Source of the DNA: Bacillota bacterium
Lineage (GTDB): Bacteria; Bacillota; Clostridia; Acetivibrionales; DSM-1351
Length of the DNA stretch: 64,000 nt
Direction of reading: 5' to 3'
Assembly: GCA_023397905.1 (NCBI GenBank)
Contig: JAEWSZ010000171.1
Coordinates: 7,124 to 71,123 of the forward strand
Shown piece by piece: positions 17,983-26,571 of this stretch (position 1 is its first letter; the number at the start of each line of letters is the position of its first letter). The position numbers and the translations under genes were made by a program. The notes under the pieces are model-generated. The model saw nothing but the letters and a program-made list of their open reading frames with translations, made no database searches and was not told the origin of the DNA.

Positions 17983-18489
17983 ATGAGAAAAATAGTAACT
18001 TTTCTTTGGTTTAACGATCAGGCAAAAGAAGCGGTAGATCTTTATGTATCGCTGTTTGAAAATTCAAAAATAATAAACACATCGTATCTCACAGAGTCAG
18101 TGGCCAAAGCAGCCGGAAAGAAACCCGGAGATGTATCAGCAATAGACTTTGAACTGAATGGCCAAAACTTTACTGCGCTAAATGGTGGCCCGATGTATAC
18201 TTTTAGTGAGGCTATCTCAATAGCGGTAAACTGCAAAACTCAGGAAGAAATTGATCATCTTTGGGAAGCGCTATCCGAAGGCGGCGAAATAATGTCATGT
18301 GGCTGGCTCAAGGACAAATATGGTATGACATGGCAGATTATGCCGGAAAGCCTAGACATCATGATGCGTGATCCAGACCCTGCTAAAGCTGATCGGGTTA
18401 GCGATGCTATGCTTAGTATGGAAGGTAAACTGAATATAAGCGAACTCGAAAAAGCGTACAAAGGAAATACAACAGAAACTTCTGGCTGA
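17983..18489 (+). CDS. VOC-family protein (PhnB/3-demethylubiquinone methyltransferase-like)
   Basis: A 168-residue protein of the vicinal-oxygen-chelate superfamily: MRKIVTFLWFNDQAKEAVDL, then FELNGQNFTALNGGP and WLKDKYGMTWQIMPE. It has the tandem beta-alpha-beta-beta-beta layout of PhnB-like proteins. AAGGAGG lies 5 bp before the ATG. Function is not proven for this group; relatives act in small-molecule metabolism or resistance. Its last codons overlap in another frame with a MerR-like remnant, so an old junction lies at about 18460. Confidence 0.85.
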   Translation: MRKIVTFLWFNDQAKEAVDLYVSLFENSKIINTSYLTESVAKAAGKKPGDVSAIDFELNGQNFTALNGGPMYTFSEAISIAVNCKTQEEIDHLWEALSEGGEIMSCGWLKDKYGMTWQIMPESLDIMMRDPDPAKADRVSDAMLSMEGKLNISELEKAYKGNTTETSG

Positions 18490-18658
18490 ACTCGAACGCA
18501 TTGCTGAGCGAATGAACCGTCAGGAGCCTCCTTCCGTTGACGAATTTATTTCATTACTGGAAACAATGAAGATGAGTAACGAAAAGTATATCATTGAACA
18601 TCGGCTGAAATGGGAACACTATTTTGATCAGCTTGGCGATTTTTTAAACAGAAATTGA
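18461..18658 (+). pseudogene. C-terminal remnant of a MerR-like regulator
   Basis: A frame without a start reads KEIQQKLLAELERIAERMNR, then QEPPSVDEFISLLETMKM and ends GDFLNRN-stop. This helical, glutamate-rich pattern with a PPSVDEFISLLETMKMSxKYY-like block is typical of the C-terminal region of some MerR-family regulators. The DNA-binding part is gone. The family call is tentative. Confidence 0.45.
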
Positions 18659-18677
18659 ATTTAGGAGGGTTTACCTT

Positions 18678-19550
18678 ATGAAACATCGATTTACAACTCA
18701 CTCTACATTTCGTATTGAACGCATTTACCCGGTCGCACCTGAACGTGTATTTGCGGCATGGTCGGACCGGAGCGCCAAGGCTCGCTGGTATCAGCCCGCC
18801 GAGGTATTCGACTTTCGTGTCGGAGGGCGAGAATTTAGCCGGGGCGGCCCTGCAGGCGGACCTGTCTTTACCTTTAACGCTTATTACCAGGAAATCGTGC
18901 CCGATGAACGTCTGGTCTATACCTATAGTTTGGACCAAGGAGAACTCCGCATATCGGTTTCCATAGCTACCGTTGAATTATTCCAGACCAGTGAGGGCAC
19001 TAAACTGGTGTTTACAGAACAGGGGACTTTTTTCGACGGCCATGATACACCAGAACAACGTGAGCAGGGGACAAAAGAATTGCTGGGCCTTCTGGGAAAA
19101 TCTCTTGGAGAGAGTAATGCAGAAACTTTCGAACTCGTGTCTCGTCGCAAGCTTGATGCTCCTCGGAATCTGGTCTACCAGGCTTGGACAGAACCAGAAC
19201 TCCTTGCCCAGTGGTGGGGGCCCAACGGTTTCACAAATACGTTCCACACATTCGAATTGAAGCCTGAAGGAGTCTGGGAATATACGATGCATGGCCCGGA
19301 TGGAGCAAACTATCTAAATCGAAACGTCTTTCAAGAAATCAAGCCAGAACATATTGTACTGCGGCACGAGACTGGACATCACTTTATCCTGACTGCTACA
19401 TTCGAGGACATTGACGGTGGGACAGAAATTACTTTCCGGCAGACACTCGAATCGAAGGAAGATTACAACAAGCTCAAACCCATTTGCGAAGAAGGGAATG
19501 AACAAAATTTGGACAGGCTTGCCTCACTCTTGAAGAGGCTTTACAAATAG
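18678..19550 (+). CDS. Tandem SRPBCC / AHSA1-like protein
   Basis: A 290-residue protein with two AHSA1 (START-like) domains. The first, residues 10-140, contains RIYPVAPERVFAAWSDRSAK and ends in the LVFTEQGTFFDG block. The second, residues 150-290, contains RKLDAPRNLVYQAWTEPELL, then AQWWGPNGF and TEITFRQT. Each domain can hold a hydrophobic ligand. AGGAGGG lies 9 bp before the ATG. GC content looks higher than in the surrounding genes. It follows the VOC gene and a regulator remnant, a common grouping of stress-response genes. Confidence 0.88.
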   Translation: MKHRFTTHSTFRIERIYPVAPERVFAAWSDRSAKARWYQPAEVFDFRVGGREFSRGGPAGGPVFTFNAYYQEIVPDERLVYTYSLDQGELRISVSIATVELFQTSEGTKLVFTEQGTFFDGHDTPEQREQGTKELLGLLGKSLGESNAETFELVSRRKLDAPRNLVYQAWTEPELLAQWWGPNGFTNTFHTFELKPEGVWEYTMHGPDGANYLNRNVFQEIKPEHIVLRHETGHHFILTATFEDIDGGTEITFRQTLESKEDYNKLKPICEEGNEQNLDRLASLLKRLYK

Positions 19551-19642
19551 GCTTGATATTAGATCGCGAAACGTTTTTATTGCTGTCTCGCTTACGCACT
19601 TCTCGCTCTGATGATAAGTAGTCTAGATTGCTTCACAAATAA

Positions 19643-20632
19643 TCAGTCAACAAGGTCATTTTGGAATCTTGAAAGATGCTCGTACGGAAGAATAAGTCTT
19701 CCGCGGTATAGGCCGCAACCATCGTTGATTAGTGAATTATTCACTGCTGAAAACATATTTACGTCTAATTTTGATAATTCAAGCTGCTGCAACAGGGCAC
19801 CTCTTTCATAAGCATCATCAAAATAAATATTTTCTCCTTTTGGAATTGCATCTCGTTTAGTTCTTTCACGTTCCTGTCGTTTTTCGTAACCTAAATGATT
19901 TGCAGGACCAATTTCAGCATAATCGTCCATTTCTTTTGTACGAAGCTGTACTTCCACATAACAACGGGCAATGTTATCATAAAATGTTATATGCAGTGAA
20001 CGATAGCCACTAGACTCTGGATTTGCAACATAATCTCTATAGTATGGGCTTACGCTCTCACTTAACAAGAGCGATTTTTTCTGACCCACAAAAGATGCCG
20101 GTTCTGCGGTAAATCCGTGTTCCTCCATAAATTCAAGTAACTGGTTGGCAACATCATATAGATATTTATTTTCTTCATCCTCGCAAATGTCACCTTCTTT
20201 CAGGTGGCATTTGGGAAGAGAAATCACGATTCTGTATGCAATCAGGTCCCGAAAGCAGTTTAAATAGTTTTTCAGTTCAGGGAGAGAAGGGTAATTGCCG
20301 TGTTCAATATAATACTCGTAAATATATTCCACAATGTATCCGTTAAATTTTGCTTCCGCGCGTATCAGAGATTTAATTCGGCCCTTAAAAGTAAACGCAA
20401 GAAAAGGATATCCATTTGCCATATATTTATAGAATTCCCGAATCCGCTGAGACTGCGAAGTCAGGAATTGGTTGTGCTGTAAAAGTTCCGCAATTTGAAG
20501 CAGAAAATTGCAGTGCACAAGATCAATTTGATTATGAGTTACTTTCGCCGACTGTTTCAAATCCTCAGCATATCTCTGTATTATCTTAAGAACGGTATCG
20601 CCTGAGTATAAATAATCATTCAATTTTTTCAT
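19643..20632 (-). CDS. RelA/SpoT-domain protein (probable (p)ppGpp synthetase)
   Basis: A 329-residue protein with a nucleotidyltransferase domain of the RelA/SpoT type. The signatures are GRIKSLIRAEAKFNGYIV, then DLIAYRIVISLPK, GYRSLHITF (synthetase motif) and CYVEVQLRTKEMDDYAEIG. There is no HD hydrolase domain and no TGS/ACT regulatory region, so it would only synthesise alarmone or pyrophosphorylate another target. It is longer than RelQ/RelP (210-260 residues) because of a helical N-terminal part of about 90 residues. Some relatives act as toxins (toxSAS), but no antitoxin-like gene is beside it. Confidence 0.8.
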   Translation of the reverse strand: MKKLNDYLYSGDTVLKIIQRYAEDLKQSAKVTHNQIDLVHCNFLLQIAELLQHNQFLTSQSQRIREFYKYMANGYPFLAFTFKGRIKSLIRAEAKFNGYIVEYIYEYYIEHGNYPSLPELKNYLNCFRDLIAYRIVISLPKCHLKEGDICEDEENKYLYDVANQLLEFMEEHGFTAEPASFVGQKKSLLLSESVSPYYRDYVANPESSGYRSLHITFYDNIARCYVEVQLRTKEMDDYAEIGPANHLGYEKRQERERTKRDAIPKGENIYFDDAYERGALLQQLELSKLDVNMFSAVNNSLINDGCGLYRGRLILPYEHLSRFQNDLVD

Positions 20633-20821
20633 TATAGTTTTCCGCCTCTATCCATTTTTTCACAGATGCACTTTCCTAAGTACTTGAATATCTTTTTATC
20701 AAAATATACTCAAAATGTCCATCTCATTTTATCGCTCAAACAAAATTAAATATAACAGATATATTCAATCTTGCCCAGTTCTTTTTGAGATTGTTATGAT
20801 CTGCTTGGATCTGATCAGTTA

Positions 20822-21559
20822 TCAGTGCATTTGCGCTTCGTAATCTGTAACGATTTTTCCGTCAAATTGAATCATCTGACCGTTGTGGTTTTCCGTGTCA
20901 AGCGCGAGTTTCGCTATGAGCTCACCCACTTCTTCAGCTGATTTGATGAAGCCACCAAGCGCGCCAGCGGTATGTCCGTTGAGATCCGTCGCCACCCCAC
21001 CAGGCATGATACCAAAAATCTGTTTGCTGCTGCCCGTATTTTTGAACTCAAGTGCATAAGTCATCGCCATAACATTTTGCGCGGCTTTACTGGTCTGATA
21101 AGCGAGCGGATGCCAGAAATTATTGGGCTGAATCGGTATCGTGATGTTCACGATTTTTCCATTTTGAGCGAGTTTCGGCAGGAAACTTCTAATCACCTCG
21201 TGCGTCCCGAATAAATTGACTTCCAGTGTCTCACGGAGGTCGTCGGTCGTGTAGTCAAACGTTGTTTTCTTCTGGTCAAGGTCGGGGCGGTCAGCCTTGT
21301 GACTGTCAGGAATTCCCGCATTGTTGATAAGCAAATCAAGCTGATCAATTTCCTCTGCAGCGTTGTGAATCGTGTCAAAATTGTTTAAATCAATTTTAAC
21401 AAAACTTGCTGTAATACCTTGTGCCGACAGTTTTTTAACTGCCTCTTGGCCACGACTTTCGCTGCGTGCGCCAACCAAAATTTCAACGCCTGATTTTCCG
21501 AGAGCTTCTGCAATAGCAAAGCCAATGCCTTTATTTGCGCCTGTGATGAGTGCTTTCAT
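20822..21559 (-). CDS. Short-chain dehydrogenase/reductase
   Basis: A 245-residue classical SDR. It has the NAD(P) loop TGANKGIGFAIAEALG at residues 5-20, NNAG at about 84, the Ser region KIVNITIPIQ, and the catalytic YQTSKAAQN (Tyr-x-x-x-Lys) near residue 150. Arg in the VGARSESRG segment suggests NADPH. AAAGGAG lies upstream of the ATG. It is preceded by a promoter with TTGACA and by a run of isochorismatase and HxlR genes on the same strand. The substrate is unknown. Confidence 0.9.
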   Translation of the reverse strand: MKALITGANKGIGFAIAEALGKSGVEILVGARSESRGQEAVKKLSAQGITASFVKIDLNNFDTIHNAAEEIDQLDLLINNAGIPDSHKADRPDLDQKKTTFDYTTDDLRETLEVNLFGTHEVIRSFLPKLAQNGKIVNITIPIQPNNFWHPLAYQTSKAAQNVMAMTYALEFKNTGSSKQIFGIMPGGVATDLNGHTAGALGGFIKSAEEVGELIAKLALDTENHNGQMIQFDGKIVTDYEAQMH

Positions 21560-21710
21560 AAATTTATTTCTCCTTTACCAAGTTATATTTTATCGGTTTT
21601 ATATATCGGTTGAACTTTATTAAATGGTTTATTGTCTCTCCTAAGATTTCTATGGACTTCACCGTAAAGATATTTTTTCTTAAGTGAGGTAAGAATATTT
21701 ATTACTAATA

Positions 21711-21739
21711 CTAATACCTAGAGATATATCTATGTCAAG
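21711..21739 (-). promoter_or_regulatory. Promoter upstream of the SDR gene
   Basis: TTGACA (21734-21739) and TATTAG (21711-21716) with a 17-bp spacer, on the minus strand. The -10 region is followed by tandem TATTAG units and a partly palindromic stretch (CTTACCTCACTTAAG), a plausible site for the HxlR-type regulator. Confidence 0.55.
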
Positions 21740-21806
21740 CATTTTTTATAATTGTTTTAAGGGATATTGGAAATCGATTTATTCTATAAACTTGTAGAAA
21801 AAACAT

Positions 21807-22358
21807 TCACTTATGCTCTTTAATCCATTCATCTGCCTTTTGTACCTTAGCGAACGTCCCATCCAGTGCTGCCATATATGCATACTGAACTTGTTCTGCC
21901 GAAACTGTGATTCCTCGCCATACTAAATTTCCTGTTGCAACTGAATCTTCGATTAGTTCAACAGAGTATCCGTAATTACCGGCGGATCGGACAGTTGTAT
22001 CAATACACATATGCGTCATCATACCGCACACAACCAAAGTATCAATACCCTTCTCCTCCAGTTTATCTTTCAGGCTCGTACCCAAGAAACTATCAGGTCT
22101 ATGCTTAATTATGATTTCTTCTCCGTCCAAAGGATTGCAATCTTTATAAAAATCAGCCCCAGTAGTGCCTGGTATAAAAAATACAGCACCTGGATTTAGA
22201 CTTATGTGGCGCACATGATATATCGGCCAATTCTGTTCTCTAAAAAATTTAAGAATTTTATTCGCCTGTATAACTGCTTGCTCTGGATTAACTAGTTCAT
22301 GCTTTCCACCCTTAAAATAATCATTTTGAATATCTACCAAAACCAAACCAACTTTCAC
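21807..22358 (-). CDS. Isochorismatase-like cysteine hydrolase
   Basis: A 183-residue cysteine hydrolase. The triad is visible: Asp in LVLVDIQNDYF near residue 10, Lys in IIKHRPDSF, and Cys in VVCGMMTHMCIDTT near residue 113, with the cis-peptide before it. The GTG start at 22358 is preferred because AGAGG lies 8 bp upstream; in-frame ATGs further up lack a site. Relatives hydrolyse amides such as nicotinamide. It lies between the HxlR regulator and the SDR and may belong to the same stress regulon. Confidence 0.85.
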   Translation of the reverse strand: MKVGLVLVDIQNDYFKGGKHELVNPEQAVIQANKILKFFREQNWPIYHVRHISLNPGAVFFIPGTTGADFYKDCNPLDGEEIIIKHRPDSFLGTSLKDKLEEKGIDTLVVCGMMTHMCIDTTVRSAGNYGYSVELIEDSVATGNLVWRGITVSAEQVQYAYMAALDGTFAKVQKADEWIKEHK

Positions 22359-22434
22359 AGCAATTACCTCTTTTCTCATAATCATTTAGTTTTTCAATGA
22401 AAGTTTAAGCCTAATAAAATAAAAAGTAAATTGC

Positions 22435-22818
22435 TTACTTTTTGGTAGGTATCACATTGGGACAGACAATTCCTTTTTGCTCAAGTTGTTCTATCTGTCC
22501 ATGTTCTATCATATAAGCTACTCCAATATCCTGCATAATGAGAACAGCTTCTAAGAGTTTTGTCCCTCTATCTGTTAGAAAGTATTCCACGTGAAGAGGA
22601 TACCCTTCATAACATGTTTTATTAATAATTCCAAACTCCTGTAACTCTTTCAATTGCTGAATCAGCATTTTTTCTGAAATACCCTGGATTCCATGTTTTA
22701 ATTCTGAAAATGTCTGCGTTCCATGTCTAAGTTGAAATATCAAAATTGTTTTCCATTTCCCTTTCACAAAATCATGAACAATTTCCAGTGGGCAAGTATA
22801 ATTTTCTCGAATTTTCAT
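22435..22818 (-). CDS. HxlR-family transcriptional regulator
   Basis: A 127-residue winged-helix protein of the HxlR type: CPLEIVHDFVKGKWKTILIF at residues 9-28, then FSELKHGIQGISEKMLIQQL and VEYFLTDRGTKLLEAV. The Cys at residue 9 matches the redox- or aldehyde-sensing position of HypR/HxlR proteins. The ATG at 22818 is placed by GAGGAG upstream. It probably controls the adjacent hydrolase and SDR genes. An island repeat lies 40 bp upstream of its start. Confidence 0.88.
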   Translation of the reverse strand: MKIRENYTCPLEIVHDFVKGKWKTILIFQLRHGTQTFSELKHGIQGISEKMLIQQLKELQEFGIINKTCYEGYPLHVEYFLTDRGTKLLEAVLIMQDIGVAYMIEHGQIEQLEQKGIVCPNVIPTKK

Positions 22819-22857
22819 CCACATCTCCTCATTTTCGACACAATTTAACAACACACT

Positions 22858-22915
22858 CCGTATGCCTTGAGGCTACAAAAAAGATGCCGCTTAAACCTGG
22901 TGGGGCCTTGGCGGA
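22858..22915 (+). repeat. Island repeat, copy 3
   Basis: The best-preserved copy: CGTATGCCTTGAGG, then AAAAAAGATGCCGCTTAAA and CCTGGTGGGGCCTTGGCGGA. It lies between the HxlR start and the 3' end of the broken gene at 22951. Confidence 0.75.
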
Positions 22916-22950
22916 AAATACCCTGAGTGTACTGTATCCTTTTATAATAT

Positions 22951-24036
22951 CTAGAACAAATTCAATAATCTTAACTGCTTCTTCCCTGTACTATATTCAA
23001 ACGAGGCTAGCAATTTCACTTTTTCGTCTGAATCAATAGCATCTATTTCAATATTAGTATTAAACTTTGCTACATTATAATCATTTATTTCTAAATTATA
23101 AATATATGATTCGTATAGTTTATCTCTAAGCAGGGAAATAAATTTATCCACTTCCATATCTTTAATACCAGTCTTTTGCATACCTGCAATATTTTTTGCT
23201 TTAATATATTCATACTTTTCTGGCTATACAATGATATCAAACTCTTCATAATCCACTGCATTATCGCTTATAGTATTCAAACAGAATAGCAAATCACTTT
23301 TATCTACAGCTCTACTTTCAATTTTATATTCCAAAAATGAAATATAGTAATATTGCTTAAGACTTATTATTTTAAAGCCGCTTTTCTCGAAAGGATAGCC
23401 AGTTAAATTCATATTTTCAGTATCCTCTCTATCATCCTCATGTGACATAATTACAATATCTTTATTTTGTAAACAATTTTGACCCAGACAATATGCCAAG
23501 GTATCTTTTAATGTATTTGCGTAGGTCATATCACCATAACCAGTAAACCATGGATATTCTCGTAATCCTCCAATGATGGCCTCCATTTCTTCTTCTGTTA
23601 AGTTTGTAATGTATACCATGAAGTATTGACCCGAATAGATGTAGTTTGTGGGATTCAATTGAATTATATTCTCAGCAAACATTATGTAGGCAAAATTTTC
23701 AGATAAGCCAATCGTTAAAAAATCGCCATGAAAAATTGCATGTTTACGTTTCTTATCAAGTAGCGGTATTATTTGACTAAAAACAACTCCACCATACCAT
23801 GATGAATCTATTTTGCTACTATCAAAGCAAAATACTACTTCTTTTTTATTACCTTTATGATCTGGGATTAAAATATTTTTTAACGATTGATATTTTATTT
23901 TTTTCTCATTTAGAATTTCAATTGTTTTTTCAAATTCAGAATTAATTACTTTCATAATCTCGATTTTATCAGAATTAAAGTATCTCTTCATAACATCCCA
24001 TTTTATATTGCTTCTCGCATTTACTGTATATATCAT
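22951..24036 (-). pseudogene. Unknown protein interrupted by an in-frame TAG
   Basis: A 270-codon frame from the ATG at 24036 (GGAAAGGATG upstream) ends at a TAG at 23224-23226. In the same frame it continues without a break as PEKYEYIKAKNIAGMQKTGI, and then to a stop at 22951, adding about 90 codons. The sequence on both sides of the stop has the same AT-rich, Ile/Lys/Asn-rich character, so one protein of about 360 residues with a nonsense mutation is likely. The first part has alternating strands and helices (SSWYGGVVFSQIIPLLDKKR; YPWFTGYGDMTYANTLKD). No family is recognised. Two separate genes remain possible. Confidence 0.55.
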
Positions 24037-24299
24037 AATCTTACATCCTTTCCATCGTCTATCTTATGAAACCTTTATAAATACATAATTTGCGCATCGC
24101 ATTCATTTCGACCGATAGATATTTTCCCAACAAATATAAAAGCCTACTCCTGTTCCTCTTCAACTTCTTCGTTAAAAGATGATCCTTCAATTTTACATCT
24201 TTTTTATCTTCTCAAGGGGTATTGTCACATTATTGAAGCACATAATCCCTCAAGTCCGCTATTTATCAACCTTTCATCCTCTCAATCTTCACGCAACAT

Positions 24300-24357
24300 T
24301 CTGTATGCCTTGAGGATACAAAAAAGATGTCGTAATGGCCCAATAGTTCCTTGGCGG
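24300..24357 (+). repeat. Island repeat, copy 4, inside a gene-free stretch
   Basis: TCTGTATGCCTTGAGGATAC, then AAAAAAGATGTCG and TTCCTTGGCGGA: the centre is degraded compared with copy 3. It lies in the stretch 24037-24590, which holds no gene I can support. Confidence 0.6.
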
Positions 24358-24590
24358 AGGATTATTTTCATAAAAATTGCTAATACTCTAGTCGCATCAG
24401 CGCTTGTCCATAGTATGCGTACACAATTCAATACTCGCGAAATTTACTCAAAGATTGCCTCTTTATTTTCCTTTATCATTGCATGGTGCCTAATTTAAAC
24501 ATATATCCATCCTGTCCACACAATCCTGCCCAAATCTAAAAAACATCTATCCTGTAGTGTCATGAACCACTGTTATCAATCCTGTATACA

Positions 24591-24750
24591 CGCGTTCAAA
24601 ATTTATCTCGTTGACTTATTCCTGCGAAGCGTAAAAAGCTCATTTTTCAGCACATCAGATTTGGCCTCAAGACCCCAAAAGCGGCTTATTTACTAGGTTT
24701 TTCACAAGCCTTCATTTTACCTTTGATATCAATACTACCGTCTCCACATG
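24591..24750 (+). repeat. Diverged direct repeat, left of the GGDEF gene
   Basis: About 160 bp recurring at 26091-26251 in the same orientation. Clear shared blocks are TTCAAAA/CTCAAAA, GACTTATTCCTGCGAA versus GACTTATTTCCGCGAA, TAAAAAGC, GCTTATTTACT, TTGA(T/C)ATCA and TCTCCAC(A/G)TG. The two copies bracket the diguanylate cyclase gene. The origin is unknown; old insertion-sequence ends are likely. The 110 bp up to 24860 hold a short open stretch of no known family. Confidence 0.6.
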
Positions 24751-24860
24751 GAACTATAAGCTCGGATTGATGTCTTGTCTGTCCTGACCGAAGAAATAGC
24801 GGTGGCTTTCCAGAGTATCCAAAAAGTTTTGGGTGACGATATCACATGATGCACTTGTCG

Positions 24861-25985
24861 TCACTGTTTCTGTAATGTGTCCAGATTTCGCTTACGATTA
24901 TTTTTAAAACCGTACATTTGCGCATCCGCTTTTTTTACTGCCATGTCGTATTCCCCCGTTGAACCATGAAAAATGGCATACCCTGTAGAAACCATTGGCA
25001 ATTCACCCTGCAGATTTTTGTTTTTCCTGGTCTCGTCTATTTTTCGGTGAAACTGTCTGAGCGCGTCCCTTGCTTGCTGTTCATCCGTGGTTTTACAAAT
25101 CACGCAAAATTCGTCTCCACCGATACGGTAGCATAAACCCATTTTATAAAAGCAATCTTTGATCAGCTTTCCTGTCATTTGCAGGCAGAAATCTCCCCAT
25201 TGGTGACCGTATAGATCATTGATCTGTTTAAAACTATCCAGATCAAAAACGATGACCATACCGTTGATGCCATGATCCAGGCGCTTGGTATACTGGTCAT
25301 ACACGTTGCGGTTTAATAATCCGGTTAAAGTATCCTGGGCTTCTATAAACATGCAAAAATAAGCATAAAACAGAATCAGACTCAAGGTGATACACAGCCA
25401 GGAAACATGCACAGGGGGCAATATCAGCTGCACAGTTGTTCCTATTATAGTAAAAACGAGTAACATGATAAATGCACTTTTTGTATGGCACTGGTAATAC
25501 TTCATGGCCTTAACTGACTCCATGATCAGTATGACACATGAACACAAATATGCCCCCACATACACGCCAAACAGCGGGCCGCGCAAGTAACTGACATCGG
25601 CGTTTACTTTAAAAACCAAACCGGTCCAGGGCGAACTTATAACAAAGACAAAGTTGATCCACACCGGGATTGTCAGGAGTGATCTGATTTTCCCTTTCTC
25701 CACAGAAAAGGCTTCAGACAAAACAATCGCAATAACGGGCGAAAGAGAAAAGCCAATGACATTAGCGATAAGAGCGGGGACTTTGTCCGCAAGCCTGGTA
25801 TTTTCAAAAATGACACTGCCCAGTTCCGCTGCGATAACCGTCATTGCGATCAGGGCAGCAAGGGCAAATTGTTTTTTCATTTTGGCAATAAATAAAACAT
25901 TATTCCAGGACGCATATGCCAAAATAATCAAGGCAACAACGCATATCGTATCCACTGCTATGTAATTTTTAATTAAATCAGTCAT
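24861..25985 (-). CDS. Membrane-bound GGDEF diguanylate cyclase
   Basis: A protein of about 374 residues (up to 392 with an earlier ATG at 26039). Residues 10-210 hold about six or seven hydrophobic segments. A GGDEF domain follows (about 215-370) with DTLTGLLNRNVYDQY, FDLDSFKQINDLYGHQWGD and the active site YRIGGDEFCVI. It would make cyclic di-GMP from two GTP at the membrane. No RxxD inhibitory site is evident. The ATG at 25985 is a guess: the ribosome site is weak for both starts. It stands alone between diverged direct repeats. Confidence 0.88.
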   Translation of the reverse strand: MTDLIKNYIAVDTICVVALIILAYASWNNVLFIAKMKKQFALAALIAMTVIAAELGSVIFENTRLADKVPALIANVIGFSLSPVIAIVLSEAFSVEKGKIRSLLTIPVWINFVFVISSPWTGLVFKVNADVSYLRGPLFGVYVGAYLCSCVILIMESVKAMKYYQCHTKSAFIMLLVFTIIGTTVQLILPPVHVSWLCITLSLILFYAYFCMFIEAQDTLTGLLNRNVYDQYTKRLDHGINGMVIVFDLDSFKQINDLYGHQWGDFCLQMTGKLIKDCFYKMGLCYRIGGDEFCVICKTTDEQQARDALRQFHRKIDETRKNKNLQGELPMVSTGYAIFHGSTGEYDMAVKKADAQMYGFKNNRKRNLDTLQKQ

Positions 25986-26090
25986 ACGTATTAGCTCTTT
26001 CAAAATATTTTTATGGAAAGCAGCCATTTTTTTTGGCATCCAACCTGCTCACACAACCTCAACTTTTTTTAACAACCAAACTGTACACTT

Positions 26091-26251
26091 GCGCTCAAAA
26101 TCGGTCTCTTGGACTTATTTCCGCGAACCATAAAAAGCACTAGTTTCAAGACACTGGTTTTGAACTCAAGAACTACGAGAATTGCTTATTTACTGGGCTT
26201 CTCGCACACTCACTTTTTTACCCTTGACATCATTACTATACTCTCCACGTG
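26091..26251 (+). repeat. Diverged direct repeat, right of the GGDEF gene
   Basis: Partner of the repeat at 24591-24750. After it, GTACCTCCTTGGCGGATGGG at 26288-26307 echoes the end of the island repeat (CCTTGGCGGA). The rest of the gap up to the hsdR terminator holds no gene. Confidence 0.6.
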
Positions 26252-26501
26252 CCTTGTTGCTGCAATTCTGATGACCGTCGAGTCTGGTACCTCCTTGGCG
26301 GATGGGTATCTTACTCTAAAGCAGATTACAATGATCCCATTTTTCAAATCCTAACGACCGATACCGATCAGAAAGAATATTAATTTAATGATCCTTTGTT
26401 TTGTGCTACTTCTTTTGAAATCACATAATAGATTTTGAGATTTGAAATGCATACACATCTCCAGAAAAAGAAGACGCTTACTGATAGCGAACACTGCCAT
26501 A

Positions 26502-26540
26502 AATAAAACTCTTGGGATATACTACCTCAAGAGCTTTATT
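26502..26540 (-). terminator. Terminator of the restriction-modification operon
   Basis: AATAAAACTCTTG and CAAGAGCTTTATT form a stem of about 12 bp with an 11-13-base loop, 32 bp after the hsdR stop, followed by TTTTATTTAT on the minus strand. Confidence 0.7.
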
Positions 26541-26571
26541 CTTAAGGTATAGGTTAACAACCATCAGTGAA

